Positions 35,866-43,453 of a stretch of 43,453 bases of DNA are shown here, piece after piece. The stretch is taken from positions 1 to 43,453 of the forward strand of contig PWYM01000193.1 of the NCBI GenBank assembly GCA_003567855.1. Direction: 5' to 3'. The translations under genes were made by a program, and so were the position numbers. Within the stretch, counting starts at the first letter, position 1. Each line of letters begins with the position of its first letter. Under the pieces are notes generated by a model. The model had not been told where the DNA came from and made no database searches. It worked only from the letters and a program-made list of their open reading frames with translations. Source of the stretch: Gammaproteobacteria bacterium. GTDB taxonomy: Bacteria > Pseudomonadota > Gammaproteobacteria > Steroidobacterales > PWYM01.

Positions 35866-36600
35866 ATGATGAACACCCGCAACCGAACGAGCGATCCGAT
35901 CGGTGCCGTACTTGCGATCACCGCGCTTGGCTGCACGCTCTCGCTGAGCGCCCAGGCCACGCCTGCTCAGCTTGCGCAGGCGGCAGAAGCCGACCGCGGA
36001 ATTGCGTCACCGGTCATCCAGATGGCGCAGGCGCGTGGCGAACCGCGGCGTGCGGCCATGAGCGACCGCGCCGGCCCTCCCGGTGCGGCAGACCGCGGCC
36101 GGCAGAGTGCACCTGGGCAGTCCGAGCGCCGCCGCCAGGGCGCAGCGGAACAGCAGTCGGCGGCCGAACAGCGTCGGGCGGCCGCCGCGGAACGCCAGGC
36201 CGAGGCCGAACGACGCCGTGCCGCCGCAGAACAGCGCCGCGCCGAGGCGGACCAGCGTCGCGCTGAGGCTGACCAGCGTCGCGCCGAGGCTGACGAACGC
36301 CGGGCCGAAGCCGCCGGCAACGAGCGCCGCAGGGCAGCCGCCGCCGAGCGCCGGGCCGAGGCCGAGCGCCGCCGCGCTGAGGCGGCCGAGCGCCAGGCCG
36401 AGGCCGAGCGGCGTCGAGCGGCGAACGCGCCGGAGGCCACGGGTCTGTCGCGCGCACGTGAAGTCGCCGACGAACGCGCCCTCGATGCACTCGATCGGGC
36501 CGAGGCCGCGTCCGAGGTCCGCGAGGGCAACGCTGAGGACGTCGATGCCCGCCGCGAACGGCGCGAACGTCCCGATCCGCGCCGACAGGATCGGCCGTGA
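35866..36600 (+). CDS. Exported Ala/Glu/Arg heptad-repeat protein
   Basis: 244 residues from the ATG at 35866, which has AGGAG five bases upstream. A signal peptide (IGAVLAITALGCTLSLSAQA) targets it to the periplasm. The mature protein is dominated, about residues 85-190, by seven-residue units such as AEADQRR and AEAERRR. These would form a long charged alpha-helix or coiled coil. The repeats are near-identical in DNA too (21-base units). It ends in a GTGA overlap with the next gene. A structural spacer, scaffold or binding protein is possible; no family is recognised. Confidence 0.7.
   Translation: MMNTRNRTSDPIGAVLAITALGCTLSLSAQATPAQLAQAAEADRGIASPVIQMAQARGEPRRAAMSDRAGPPGAADRGRQSAPGQSERRRQGAAEQQSAAEQRRAAAAERQAEAERRRAAAEQRRAEADQRRAEADQRRAEADERRAEAAGNERRRAAAAERRAEAERRRAEAAERQAEAERRRAANAPEATGLSRAREVADERALDALDRAEAASEVREGNAEDVDARRERRERPDPRRQDRP
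36241..36303 (+). repeat. 21-base tandem repeat inside the heptad-repeat gene
   Basis: Three adjacent 21-base units (36241-36261, 36262-36282, 36283-36303), each starting GC(C/T)GAGGC(G/T)GAC, encode AEADQRR, AEADQRR and AEADERR. Units one and two differ at two positions only; more diverged units flank them. The tract could change length by slippage or recombination. Confidence 0.8.
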
Positions 36601-37523
36601 CCGGACGGCGCGCGTCGGCCGGCGCAGCCGTATCGACCCTGGTGACGGCGACGCTGGCAACGGCGTCGCCGCTCACCGTTGCGGATGAGGGTCCGCGATT
36701 CGCCGTCGAGCTCGGTGCGTCGCGGACATCGGGCGATTTCGACCTCGAAAGCCGCACCACCGTCGACAGCCTCACCGCACGTGGCAGCCTGCTGCTGTCG
36801 CGGTTCGAGCTGCATGTCTCGGTACCGATGCTGCGCATAGCCGGGCCGGGCGACGTGAGCATCGTCGGCGGGCGGGCCGTTGCCGGGCGCACCCGTCTGC
36901 CCGGCCAGGTGCCGGACGGTGTTCCCGGCGCCGGACCCGGTATCGATCCGGGCACAGGACGACCCGGTGTGCCCACCGATCCGACCACCGAGCCCACCGA
37001 TGAAGCCGAGCTTCTTGCGCAGCGTCGCGAGTCCGGCGTGGGTGACATCGTCGTCCGCGGCGAATACCACCTCCTGCAGGGCGGCGCCGGGCGCCCGTGG
37101 GTGACCATGAGCGTGGCCGTTAAGACGGCGACCGGCGACGAGGACCGCGGCCTCGGCACCGGCGGCACAGACGTCGAGGCGGGTCTTAGCGTTGCCCAGC
37201 CGCTCGGTCGCGTCGACCTGCTCGCAGACGCCGGTTACACGTGGGTCGAAAGCAGCGACCGCTTCGAACTGCGCAATACGACGCGCCTGGGTGGTGGCGT
37301 GTCGATGCCGTTCGGCCGCGACTACCGTCACTCCGTCTATGTCTATGTCGACCACCGCAGCAGTGCAGTACCGGGATTTGGTGCGCAGCGGGCGGTCACC
37401 GTTGGCGGCGGCACGTGGCTCGACGAGAACCGTCGCTGGCGACTGTCGCTGAGCCTTGGCACCGGCCTCAGTGACAGCGCGGAGGACTACAGTGCCGGGG
37501 TGCGCATCGGCCATCGTTTCTGA
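36597..37523 (+). CDS. Outer-membrane beta-barrel protein, unknown function
   Basis: 308 residues. A signal peptide (AAVSTLVTATLATASPLTVA) is followed by alternating amphipathic strands (RFAVELGASRTSG, SLLLSRFELHVSVPMLRIAG) and a C-terminal strand ending in Phe (AGVRIGHRF), as in outer-membrane barrels. Between about residues 98 and 140 lies a Pro/Gly-rich, probably surface-exposed loop (VPGAGPGIDPGTGRPGVPTD). GTG start overlapping the previous stop (GTGA). It may be a channel or transporter of the phenol-degradation-porin type, but this is weak. Confidence 0.7.
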   Translation: MTGRRASAGAAVSTLVTATLATASPLTVADEGPRFAVELGASRTSGDFDLESRTTVDSLTARGSLLLSRFELHVSVPMLRIAGPGDVSIVGGRAVAGRTRLPGQVPDGVPGAGPGIDPGTGRPGVPTDPTTEPTDEAELLAQRRESGVGDIVVRGEYHLLQGGAGRPWVTMSVAVKTATGDEDRGLGTGGTDVEAGLSVAQPLGRVDLLADAGYTWVESSDRFELRNTTRLGGGVSMPFGRDYRHSVYVYVDHRSSAVPGFGAQRAVTVGGGTWLDENRRWRLSLSLGTGLSDSAEDYSAGVRIGHRF

Positions 37524-37560
37524 TACCACGCAGGCGGTTTCCGCTCCGGTCGATATGCCG

Positions 37561-37576
37561 TGTGATCGGCGTCACA
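37561..37576 (+). promoter_or_regulatory. Perfect CRP/Vfr-type binding site
   Basis: TGTGA-TCGGCG-TCACA matches the core CRP consensus exactly on both half-sites. A TTATAC -10 box at 37627-37632 puts transcription start near 37639, so the site is centred about 70 bases upstream, a normal class I activator position. It probably controls the DUF4382 gene at 37661. Confidence 0.6.
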
Positions 37577-37660
37577 GATTTCCAACCTGTGCAGACACCG
37601 ACGTCAACCATCACCGCACCATGACGTTATACCGGCCGAGACCCCCAACGGAGTACCTAC

Positions 37661-38560
37661 ATGTACAGAACGAATTTGCAACCGACGCTGCGCCCGCTCG
37701 CTGCCGCAACGCTCCTCGCGATGACGCTCGGCATCGCCGGCTGCAACAGCAGCGGCAGTGGTTCCGGCGACGAAACCGGCAGCTTCACCCTGCGCGTCGG
37801 TGACGCACCGGTCGATGGCGCAACCGGTGTCTGGATCGAATTCACTGGCGTGGAACTCAAGCGCGAAGGTGCCTCGCCGTTCAGCATCGACTTCGAGACC
37901 GCGCGCTCCATCGAGCTGCTCGCAACACGCGACGGTACACCCGAATTACTGGTCGAGGGCGAGACCATCGACGCCGGTGAGTATGAGTGGGTGCGACTGA
38001 AGGTGAACGCCGAACAGGGTGTCATCGACTCCTACATCGAGTTTCCCGGCGAGCAGCATCCGCTGTTCATCCCGAGTGGTGCCCAGACGGGCCTACAGCT
38101 CGTCAGCGGCTTCACTGTCACACACGGTGGCGGCGTCGACTTCACGATCGACATCGACCTGCGGCGCTCGATCTTTGCCCCGCCCGGGCTCGGCGGCAGC
38201 TACCTGCTGCGCCCGGCGCTGCGTATGGTCGACACCAACGAGGTAGGCGCCATCGCCGGCACCGTGTTTCCCGAGTTGCGCCCGGCCGATTGCAGTCCCG
38301 GCGTCTACGTGTATGAGGGGACTGACGTGGAGCCTGGTGACATCGGCGGCGACGGCAACGAGCCGCTGGTATCAGTGACCGTCGACGAGCTGGGCGAGTA
38401 CGAGATTCACTATCTCGCCGCCGGTGACTACACCGTAGCCTACACGTGCGACTCCGATGAGGACGACCCCGACTCGGCAGTCGAACTTGCATTCGATCCG
38501 GTACGCAACACGGAAGTCACTGCTGGCAGCACGACCACTGTGGATTTCGGCGCAGACTAA
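37661..38560 (+). CDS. DUF4382 lipoprotein
   Basis: 299 residues. A lipoprotein signal ends in the lipobox IAGC (Cys28), followed by a Ser/Gly-rich linker, so it is lipid-anchored to the envelope. A DUF4382 domain covers about residues 40-190 (GSFTLRVGDAPVDGATGVWI, VELKREGASP). The C-terminal part (VGAIAGTVFPEL onward) looks like a carboxypeptidase-regulatory/Cna-B beta-sandwich (VTVDELGEYEIHYLAAGDYT) followed by an acidic stretch. CGGAG lies seven bases before the ATG. Function unknown; behind a CRP-type site. Confidence 0.83.
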   Translation: MYRTNLQPTLRPLAAATLLAMTLGIAGCNSSGSGSGDETGSFTLRVGDAPVDGATGVWIEFTGVELKREGASPFSIDFETARSIELLATRDGTPELLVEGETIDAGEYEWVRLKVNAEQGVIDSYIEFPGEQHPLFIPSGAQTGLQLVSGFTVTHGGGVDFTIDIDLRRSIFAPPGLGGSYLLRPALRMVDTNEVGAIAGTVFPELRPADCSPGVYVYEGTDVEPGDIGGDGNEPLVSVTVDELGEYEIHYLAAGDYTVAYTCDSDEDDPDSAVELAFDPVRNTEVTAGSTTTVDFGAD

Positions 38561-38571
38561 CCATCAGCCCC

Positions 38572-38602
38572 CGCGGGCGGCAGCAATTCACTGCCGCCCG
38601 CG
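38572..38602. terminator. Hairpin between convergent genes
   Basis: CGCGGGCGGCAG (38572-38583) and CTGCCGCCCGCG (38591-38602) form a perfect 12-base stem with a seven-base loop, 11 bases after the DUF4382 stop and 14 before the stop of the opposite gene. No U-tract on either side. Probably a shared bidirectional terminator. Confidence 0.6.
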
Positions 38603-38616
38603 CGTACTTCAGGACG

Positions 38617-39384
38617 TCAAAGATTCGCGTTGCGCCACCACCGCGGGTGGTCGTTGCGAAGCGCCGAGTGCGCCGGCATCCGGTAGCACGCGAGATCTCC
38701 CCCGCTCCCCACGTACAACCCCGTGCGCACCATCCTGTACATCAATTCCGGCGCCTGCGCCCGCGACACGAGCTTGATGTCCTTGTTCTTGCCGGCGAGT
38801 TCGAGCAGCGACTCGCGCAGGTGATGCAGGTATGGGTACGGCAGATCGTGCGTATGCTGCGACTCCGGGTCGTTGCCCAGACCTCCGAGGTCGAGGTCCA
38901 CGAAGGCAAGGCCCGGGAAACGGATGAACTTCGTCGGCGACGTCACCAGCCGCCGGTAGTAGTCCTCCGGCGACAGTGAGCTCACCGCGAGCGACTGTAC
39001 CGGCGCGAGATCCTGGTAGAGGTGGTACTTCGAATTTCCGCGCTCTGTCAGCCGATCGCTGCGCTCCAGTTCGAGCGTATCGCCGTAGGCTGTCGTAAGG
39101 TGCAGCGCACCCAGCGCTGAGACCGGAAGATGTTCCAGCACGCGATAGGTCGAGACGTAAACCGAGTTCTTCGGGGAGCCGTCATCGTGAGGAACACAGC
39201 GTGCAATCGCATCGTCGATCGCAAAATAATCGTTGCGAAATTCCGGATCCACTTCGAAGAACGCCGCCTGCTCGCGCGTCTTGTAGCGTCGACCGGTGGC
39301 GTAGTATTGCCCGAACGCCTTGGGCGGCAACATGGAAACCACCAGCGCCTCGGGAATCAGCGAAAAGTAGAGATGGATGCTCAT
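38617..39384 (-). CDS. Conserved-looking protein of unknown function
   Basis: 255 residues from an ATG preceded by GGGGGGA. No signal peptide and no membrane segment; probably cytoplasmic. Features seen: an N-terminal MSIHLYFSLIPEALVVSMLP, the motif KFIRFPGLAFVDLDLGGLGN near the middle, and a His-rich stretch SQHTHDLPYPYLHHLRES. Acidic residues and His are clustered, which could bind metal. I do not recognise the family. It has its own well-formed promoter and is convergent with the DUF4382 gene, so it looks like a real single-gene unit. Confidence 0.7.
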   Translation of the reverse strand: MSIHLYFSLIPEALVVSMLPPKAFGQYYATGRRYKTREQAAFFEVDPEFRNDYFAIDDAIARCVPHDDGSPKNSVYVSTYRVLEHLPVSALGALHLTTAYGDTLELERSDRLTERGNSKYHLYQDLAPVQSLAVSSLSPEDYYRRLVTSPTKFIRFPGLAFVDLDLGGLGNDPESQHTHDLPYPYLHHLRESLLELAGKNKDIKLVSRAQAPELMYRMVRTGLYVGSGGDLACYRMPAHSALRNDHPRWWRNANL

Positions 39385-39451
39385 CAAGTCCCCCCGTTTA
39401 CGGTCCAACCCGTGCCTCGGGCACTGAAAGCGCGCCCGGCCCAGACCATTA

Positions 39452-39480
39452 TCTATACACAAGACTGCAACGTGTGTCAG
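39452..39480 (-). promoter_or_regulatory. Sigma70 promoter of the 38.6 kb gene
   Basis: On the minus strand CTGACA (39480-39475, five of six) is followed after exactly 17 bases by TATAGA (39457-39452, four of six), then an AT-rich ATAATGG. Start of transcription near 39445 gives a leader of about 60 bases. Confidence 0.65.
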
Positions 39481-39577
39481 TGCTTATACGGATTGAAGCG
39501 CCGCTATTGCCAACGCACAGTGCAGCGCAACACGACCGAGGCCATCAGCAGGTGGCCATCCGCCGGAGGCAGGGTTC

Positions 39578-40573
39578 ATGCGGGCGATGGTTCTGCACAT
39601 GCCGGGCGCACCACTGGTTCAAAGGGACCTTCCCCGGCCGATCCCGGGGCCGAGCCAGCTGCTGGTTCGCGTCGAGGCGTGCGCGGTCTGCCGTACCGAC
39701 CTGCATGTCGTCGACGGTGAACTGCCGGACCCCGAATTGCCGCTCGTCCCAGGTCACGAGATCGTCGGGATCGTAGAAAGCGCCGGAGAACATGTCGCGC
39801 TCCCCCCGGTCGGGCAACGCGTCGGCATCGCCTGGCTGGGCCATGCCTGTGGCACCTGTCGGGACTGCACCGGTGGCCACGAGAACCTTTGTCCGGACGC
39901 ACGCTTCACCGGCTACCAGCTGCCGGGCGGCTACGCCGAGTACACCGTCGTCGACGCGGGCTTCTGCTTCCCGATCCCGGAAGCCTATGATGCGGTTGCC
40001 GCGGCACCGTTGCTCTGCGCAGGACTGATCGGCCACCGCACGCTGGCAATGGCGGGCGACGAAGCCACACGTATCGGCATCTACGGCTTCGGCGCCGCAG
40101 CACACATCATTGCGCAGGTGCTGCGTCACCAGGGGCGCCAATTCCTGGCATTCACCCGACCCGGAGACCAACAGGCACAGGCCTTCGCCCGCAAGCTCGG
40201 CGCCGCCTGGGCCGGCGACGCAACGACGCTGCCGGACGAGCCGCTGGACGCAGCACTGATCTTCGCGCCCGCCGGTGAACTCGTGCCGCAGGCGCTGCGC
40301 GCGGTACGCCCCGGCGGGACCGTGGTGTGCGGCGGCATCCACATGAGCGACATCCCGTCTTTCCCCTACTCGATCCTGTGGGGCGAGCGCACCATCCGGT
40401 CGGTCGCGAACCTCACGCGCGCCGACGGTCGGTCATTCCTCGAACTCGCGCCGCACGTACCGGTGCGCACGACCACACGCACCTATGCGCTCAGCGCGGC
40501 CAACGACGCGCTCGATGATCTGCGGCACGGACGACTGGACGGGGCGGCCGTACTCGTCCCCGGTCTCGGCTGA
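39578..40573 (+). CDS. Zinc-dependent alcohol dehydrogenase family protein
   Basis: 331-residue medium-chain dehydrogenase/reductase. Catalytic zinc ligands are in CRTDLH and GHEIVG; the structural zinc site is [15 protein letters not shown]. The nucleotide-binding [15 protein letters not shown] lies near residue 168. GGAGGCAGGG precedes the ATG. The substrate is likely a primary or secondary alcohol or an aldehyde. Stands between the unknown 38.6 kb gene (divergent) and sdaA (convergent), so it is probably its own unit. Confidence 0.93.
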   Translation: MRAMVLHMPGAPLVQRDLPRPIPGPSQLLVRVEACAVCRTDLHVVDGELPDPELPLVPGHEIVGIVESAGEHVALPPVGQRVGIAWLGHACGTCRDCTGGHENLCPDARFTGYQLPGGYAEYTVVDAGFCFPIPEAYDAVAAAPLLCAGLIGHRTLAMAGDEATRIGIYGFGAAAHIIAQVLRHQGRQFLAFTRPGDQQAQAFARKLGAAWAGDATTLPDEPLDAALIFAPAGELVPQALRAVRPGGTVVCGGIHMSDIPSFPYSILWGERTIRSVANLTRADGRSFLELAPHVPVRTTTRTYALSAANDALDDLRHGRLDGAAVLVPGLG

Positions 40574-40587
40574 GCCGACCGACGGTC

Positions 40588-41967
40588 TCAGCACTCGATC
40601 ACGTTCACGGCGAGTCCGCCGCGCGAGGTCTCTTTGTACTTGGTCTTCATGTCCGCACCGGTCTGGCGCATCGTGCGGATGACCTTGTCGAGCGATACGA
40701 AGTGGCTGCCGTCACCGCGCAGCGCCATGCGCGCGGCGCTGATCGCCTTCACCGCGCCCATCGCGTTGCGCTCGATGCAGGGGATCTGCACGAGCCCGCC
40801 GATCGGGTCACACGTGAGCCCCAGGTTGTGCTCCATGCCGATCTCGGCGGCGTTTTCAACCTGCTCCGGGGTGCCGCCGAGAACTTCGGCGAGTGCGCCG
40901 GCGGCCATCGAGCACGCGACACCCACCTCGCCCTGGCAGCCGACCTCGGCACCTGACAGCGACGCGTTCTCCTTGTAGAGCATGCCGATCGCCGCGGCGG
41001 TCAGCAGAAAGCGCACCACGTCGTCCTCTCCGGCACCGCGCACGAAGCGCTGCTGGTAGCGCAGCACCGCCGGGATGATGCCGGCGGCACCGTTGGTCGG
41101 CGCGGTGACGACACGGCCTCCGGCCGCGTTCTCCTCGTTCACGGCCAGCGCGTACAGTCCCACCCAGTCGAGAATCGTCAGCGGGTCACGCAGCGCGTCT
41201 TCGGGTCCGTCGCGCAGGTGGTCATACAGCTCCGCCGCACGGCGTCGGACCTTCAGGCCACCGGGGAGCGTCTTCTCCGGGCTTTTGCAACCACGCGAGA
41301 TGCAGTCGTCCATGACGCGCCAGAGCTCCAGGAGGCCGGCGTGGATCGCATCAGTATCGCGCCAGGCCTGCTCGTTCTCGAGTATCAGCGCACTGATCGA
41401 CAGCCGGTGCCGTGCGCACTGCTCGAGCAGCTCTGCCGCGCTGGAAAACGGATATGCGACCGCGGTCTCATCGCTGACGATACTGCCACCGTCGGCGTCA
41501 TCATCGAGTACGAATCCGCCACCCACGGAATAGAACACCCGCTCGACCAGGCGCTCGCCTTCGGCGTCGAAGGCGATGAATCGCATGCCGTTGGAATGCA
41601 GCGGCAGGCTCGCCTTGCGGTCGAATACCAGGTCCTCGCGATGGTGAAATTCGATCTCATGATGGCCTGCCAGTGCGAGCCTGCCACCGTCGCGGACCCT
41701 GGCGACACGATCACCCACCGTATCGACGTCGACCTGGTCCGGGAGCTCACCTTCGAGGCCGAGAATCACCGCCCGGTCCGACCCGTGCCCACGGCCGGTC
41801 GCGCCCAGTGACCCGTAGAGCTCGGCACGCACGCGGGTGACGCGCTCAAGCAGGTCCGTCTCCTGCAGAGACGCCGCAAACCGCGCCGCGGCCTTCATTG
41901 GCCCGACGGTATGTGAACTCGACGGGCCTATACCCACCTTGAAAAGATCGAATGTGCTGATCGCCAT
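40588..41967 (-). CDS. sdaA: L-serine dehydratase, single-chain, iron-sulphur type
   Basis: Converts L-serine to pyruvate and ammonia using an oxygen-sensitive [4Fe-4S] cluster. The protein has 459 residues. The beta domain opens [20 protein letters not shown]; the alpha domain has [30 protein letters not shown] and [20 protein letters not shown], which hold the cluster cysteines. ATG at 41967 has GGAG six bases upstream; the open frame beyond it is not part of the gene. It follows the malate synthase gene by 34 bases on the same strand and is probably co-transcribed. Confidence 0.96.
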   Translation of the reverse strand: MAISTFDLFKVGIGPSSSHTVGPMKAAARFAASLQETDLLERVTRVRAELYGSLGATGRGHGSDRAVILGLEGELPDQVDVDTVGDRVARVRDGGRLALAGHHEIEFHHREDLVFDRKASLPLHSNGMRFIAFDAEGERLVERVFYSVGGGFVLDDDADGGSIVSDETAVAYPFSSAAELLEQCARHRLSISALILENEQAWRDTDAIHAGLLELWRVMDDCISRGCKSPEKTLPGGLKVRRRAAELYDHLRDGPEDALRDPLTILDWVGLYALAVNEENAAGGRVVTAPTNGAAGIIPAVLRYQQRFVRGAGEDDVVRFLLTAAAIGMLYKENASLSGAEVGCQGEVGVACSMAAGALAEVLGGTPEQVENAAEIGMEHNLGLTCDPIGGLVQIPCIERNAMGAVKAISAARMALRGDGSHFVSLDKVIRTMRQTGADMKTKYKETSRGGLAVNVIEC

Positions 41968-42001
41968 CGCCTGCTCCGCAGGCTGTACGCGCCACCGCGC
42001 G

Positions 42002-43453
42002 TCAGCCGCTCTTGAACCGCCGGCGCCAGGCGTGGAGCAGCGGTTCGGTGTATCCCGAGGGCTGTTCGACACCTTTGAAGACCAGGTCGTTCGCTGCGCG
42101 GAACGCCACCGATGCGTCAAGGTCTGCCGCCATCGGGCGGTATGCCGGGTCACCGGCGTTCTGCCCGTCGACGACCTTGGCCATCCGCGCAAGTGTTGTG
42201 CGCACCTCGTCGGCGGAGACCACGCCGTGCTGCAGCCAGTTCGCGATGTGCTGGCTCGAGATGCGCAGCGTTGCACGGTCTTCCATCAGCCCGACGCCAT
42301 GGATGTCCGGCACCTTCGAGCAGCCTACACCGTGCTCGACCCAACGCACGACGTAGCCGAGAATGCCCTGGCAGTTGTTGTCGAGCTCGTCGCGTTTCTC
42401 GTCGTCGCTCCAGTCCGGACGTGCTGCCACCGGCACCTCGAGCATCGCGGCGACCAGGTCTTCGCCGTCCGGATTGTCCGCCATGCGCGTCTGCAGCGCG
42501 ACCACGTCGACTTCATGGTAGTGCAGCGCGTGCAGCACCGCCGCCGTCGGAGACGGCACCCATGCGGTGCTCGCCCCGGCCTTGGGATGGGCGATCTTCT
42601 GCTCGAGCATCGCCGCCATCAGGTCGGGCATCGCCCACATGCCCTTGCCGATCTGCGCGCGCCCGCGCAGCCCGCACGCAAGCCCCACCTGCACGTTGCT
42701 GCGCTCGTAGGCGTCGATCCAGCGCGCGGCCTTCATGTCGCCCTTGCGGATCATCGGCCCCGCATGCATCGCCGTGTGCATTTCGTCACCGGTGCGGTCG
42801 AGGAACCCGGTGTTGATGAACACCACGCGCGAGGCCGCCTCGGCGATGCAGGCGGCAAGATTGAGCGACGTGCGGCGCTCCTCGTCCATGATGCCCATCT
42901 TGAGGGTATCGCGTGGCAGCGCGAGCAGGTCCTCGACGCGCGAAAAAAGGCGCGAGGCGAACGCGACCTCTTCCGGGCCGTGCATTTTAGGCTTGACGAT
43001 GTACACCGACCCGCTGCGCGAGTTGCACGCCACCGGCTCGCCGTTGCGTGCCGCGCGTGAATGCGCGAGGTCGTGCAGTGCCGCAAGCGATGTGATCACC
43101 GCGTCGAGCAGCCCCTCGTAGACCTCGTTACCGTTGCGGTCGAGCACGGCCGGCGTCGTCATCAGGTGCCCGACATTGCGCACGAACATCAGCGCACGGC
43201 CCGGCAGGCGCAGGGTGCCACCGTCGGGCGCGGTGTATTCACGATCATCGTTGAGGCGGCGCGTGACCTGACGGCCGCCTTTCCGGAAGCTGTCCTCGAG
43301 GTCGCCACGCATCAGTCCGAGCCAGTTGCGATACACGCCCACCTTGTCTTCGGCGTCGACCGCGGCGACAGAGTCCTCGCAGTCCATGATTGTAGATACT
43401 GCGGCCTCGACGATCACATCGGCGATGCCGGCCGGGTCGTCGCGCCCGATCGC
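42002..43453 (-). CDS. glcB: Malate synthase G, 5' part beyond the window
   Basis: Condenses glyoxylate with acetyl-CoA to malate in the glyoxylate bypass. The frame reads from the window edge to the TGA at 42004-42002, giving the C-terminal 483 residues of about 720. Diagnostic blocks: [78 protein letters not shown] and [20 protein letters not shown]. The apparent start at an internal codon near 43417 is not the real start, because family residues continue upstream to the window edge. Linked to sdaA, it suggests use of C2 compounds. Confidence 0.96.
   Translation of the reverse strand, partial: AIGRDDPAGIADVIVEAAVSTIMDCEDSVAAVDAEDKVGVYRNWLGLMRGDLEDSFRKGGRQVTRRLNDDREYTAPDGGTLRLPGRALMFVRNVGHLMTTPAVLDRNGNEVYEGLLDAVITSLAALHDLAHSRAARNGEPVACNSRSGSVYIVKPKMHGPEEVAFASRLFSRVEDLLALPRDTLKMGIMDEERRTSLNLAACIAEAASRVVFINTGFLDRTGDEMHTAMHAGPMIRKGDMKAARWIDAYERSNVQVGLACGLRGRAQIGKGMWAMPDLMAAMLEQKIAHPKAGASTAWVPSPTAAVLHALHYHEVDVVALQTRMADNPDGEDLVAAMLEVPVAARPDWSDDEKRDELDNNCQGILGYVVRWVEHGVGCSKVPDIHGVGLMEDRATLRISSQHIANWLQHGVVSADEVRTTLARMAKVVDGQNAGDPAYRPMAADLDASVAFRAANDLVFKGVEQPSGYTEPLLHAWRRRFKSG

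Noticed and set aside
36241-36303. Possible CRISPR-like array
   Set aside because: The units are directly adjacent without spacers and encode a heptad peptide in frame, so this is a coding tandem repeat.
35967-37529. 520-codon minus-strand frame with Ser/Ala/Arg repeats
   Set aside because: Its repeats mirror the heptad repeats on the plus strand. The plus-strand genes have signal peptides, ribosome-binding sites and stop/start coupling; this frame has none.
41837-43060. 407-codon plus-strand frame
   Set aside because: Antisense to sdaA and glcB.

Overview
The window comes from a GC-rich gammaproteobacterium. The order ileS, ribF, murJ (minus strand), rpsT (plus), obgE, rpmA, rplU (minus), ispB (plus) is the conserved chromosomal neighbourhood of gammaproteobacteria, for example pseudomonads, although proB, often found between obgE and rpsT there, is absent. 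The ECF sigma, DUF3619-like and DUF3106 gene set further on also resembles Xanthomonadales and Chromatiales. I cannot fix a genus from the sequence alone.

Layout. (A) 1-8.6 kb is housekeeping: the 3'-truncated ileS, ribF, lipid II flippase murJ, ribosomal proteins S20, L27 and L21, the GTPase ObgE, a long-chain polyprenyl diphosphate synthase and tRNA-Pro(CGG). (B) 8.6-10.4 kb is an exported alkaline phosphatase/phosphodiesterase family enzyme. (C) 10.4-33.5 kb is a large accessory catabolic region. It holds two Rieske non-haem iron oxygenases, a TonB-dependent receptor, a TRZ/ATZ-like amidohydrolase overlapping an acyl-CoA synthetase, an SDR, a flavin reductase and an MFS carrier. It also holds AraC and IclR regulators, a cupin, an HpcH/HpaI-type aldolase, HyuA and HyuB (ATP-dependent hydantoinase/oxoprolinase), two VOC-fold proteins, a DODA-type extradiol dioxygenase, a ribokinase-like PfkB kinase and an allophanate-hydrolase-like amidase. 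(D) 33.9-38.6 kb is a cell-envelope module: ECF sigma factor, membrane protein (probable anti-sigma or DUF3619-like), small exported protein, DUF3106 protein, a periplasmic Arg/Glu/Ala heptad-repeat protein, an outer-membrane barrel, and a DUF4382 lipoprotein behind a perfect CRP-type site. (E) 38.6-43.4 kb holds an unrecognised protein, a zinc alcohol dehydrogenase, L-serine dehydratase and the 3' part of malate synthase G.

How the parts may fit. Region C reads as an import-to-central-metabolism route for a nitrogen-containing, probably ring-shaped compound. The receptor and MFS carrier would take it up, Rieske oxygenases would hydroxylate or N/O-demethylate it, and an extradiol dioxygenase would cleave a ring. 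The amidohydrolase, HyuAB and the AtzF-like amidase would open amide or ureide bonds. The CoA ligase, aldolase and SDR would process the carbon skeleton. The substrate is not identifiable from sequence, and this assembly is the best candidate for an undescribed system. Region D is a second candidate: a self-contained sigma-factor operon whose products are nearly all membrane or exported proteins of unknown function.

Several sigma70-type promoters can be read directly (rpsT, rplU, the 38.6 kb gene). Most gene-end hairpins here lack a U-tract; only the one after rpmA is a classical intrinsic terminator.
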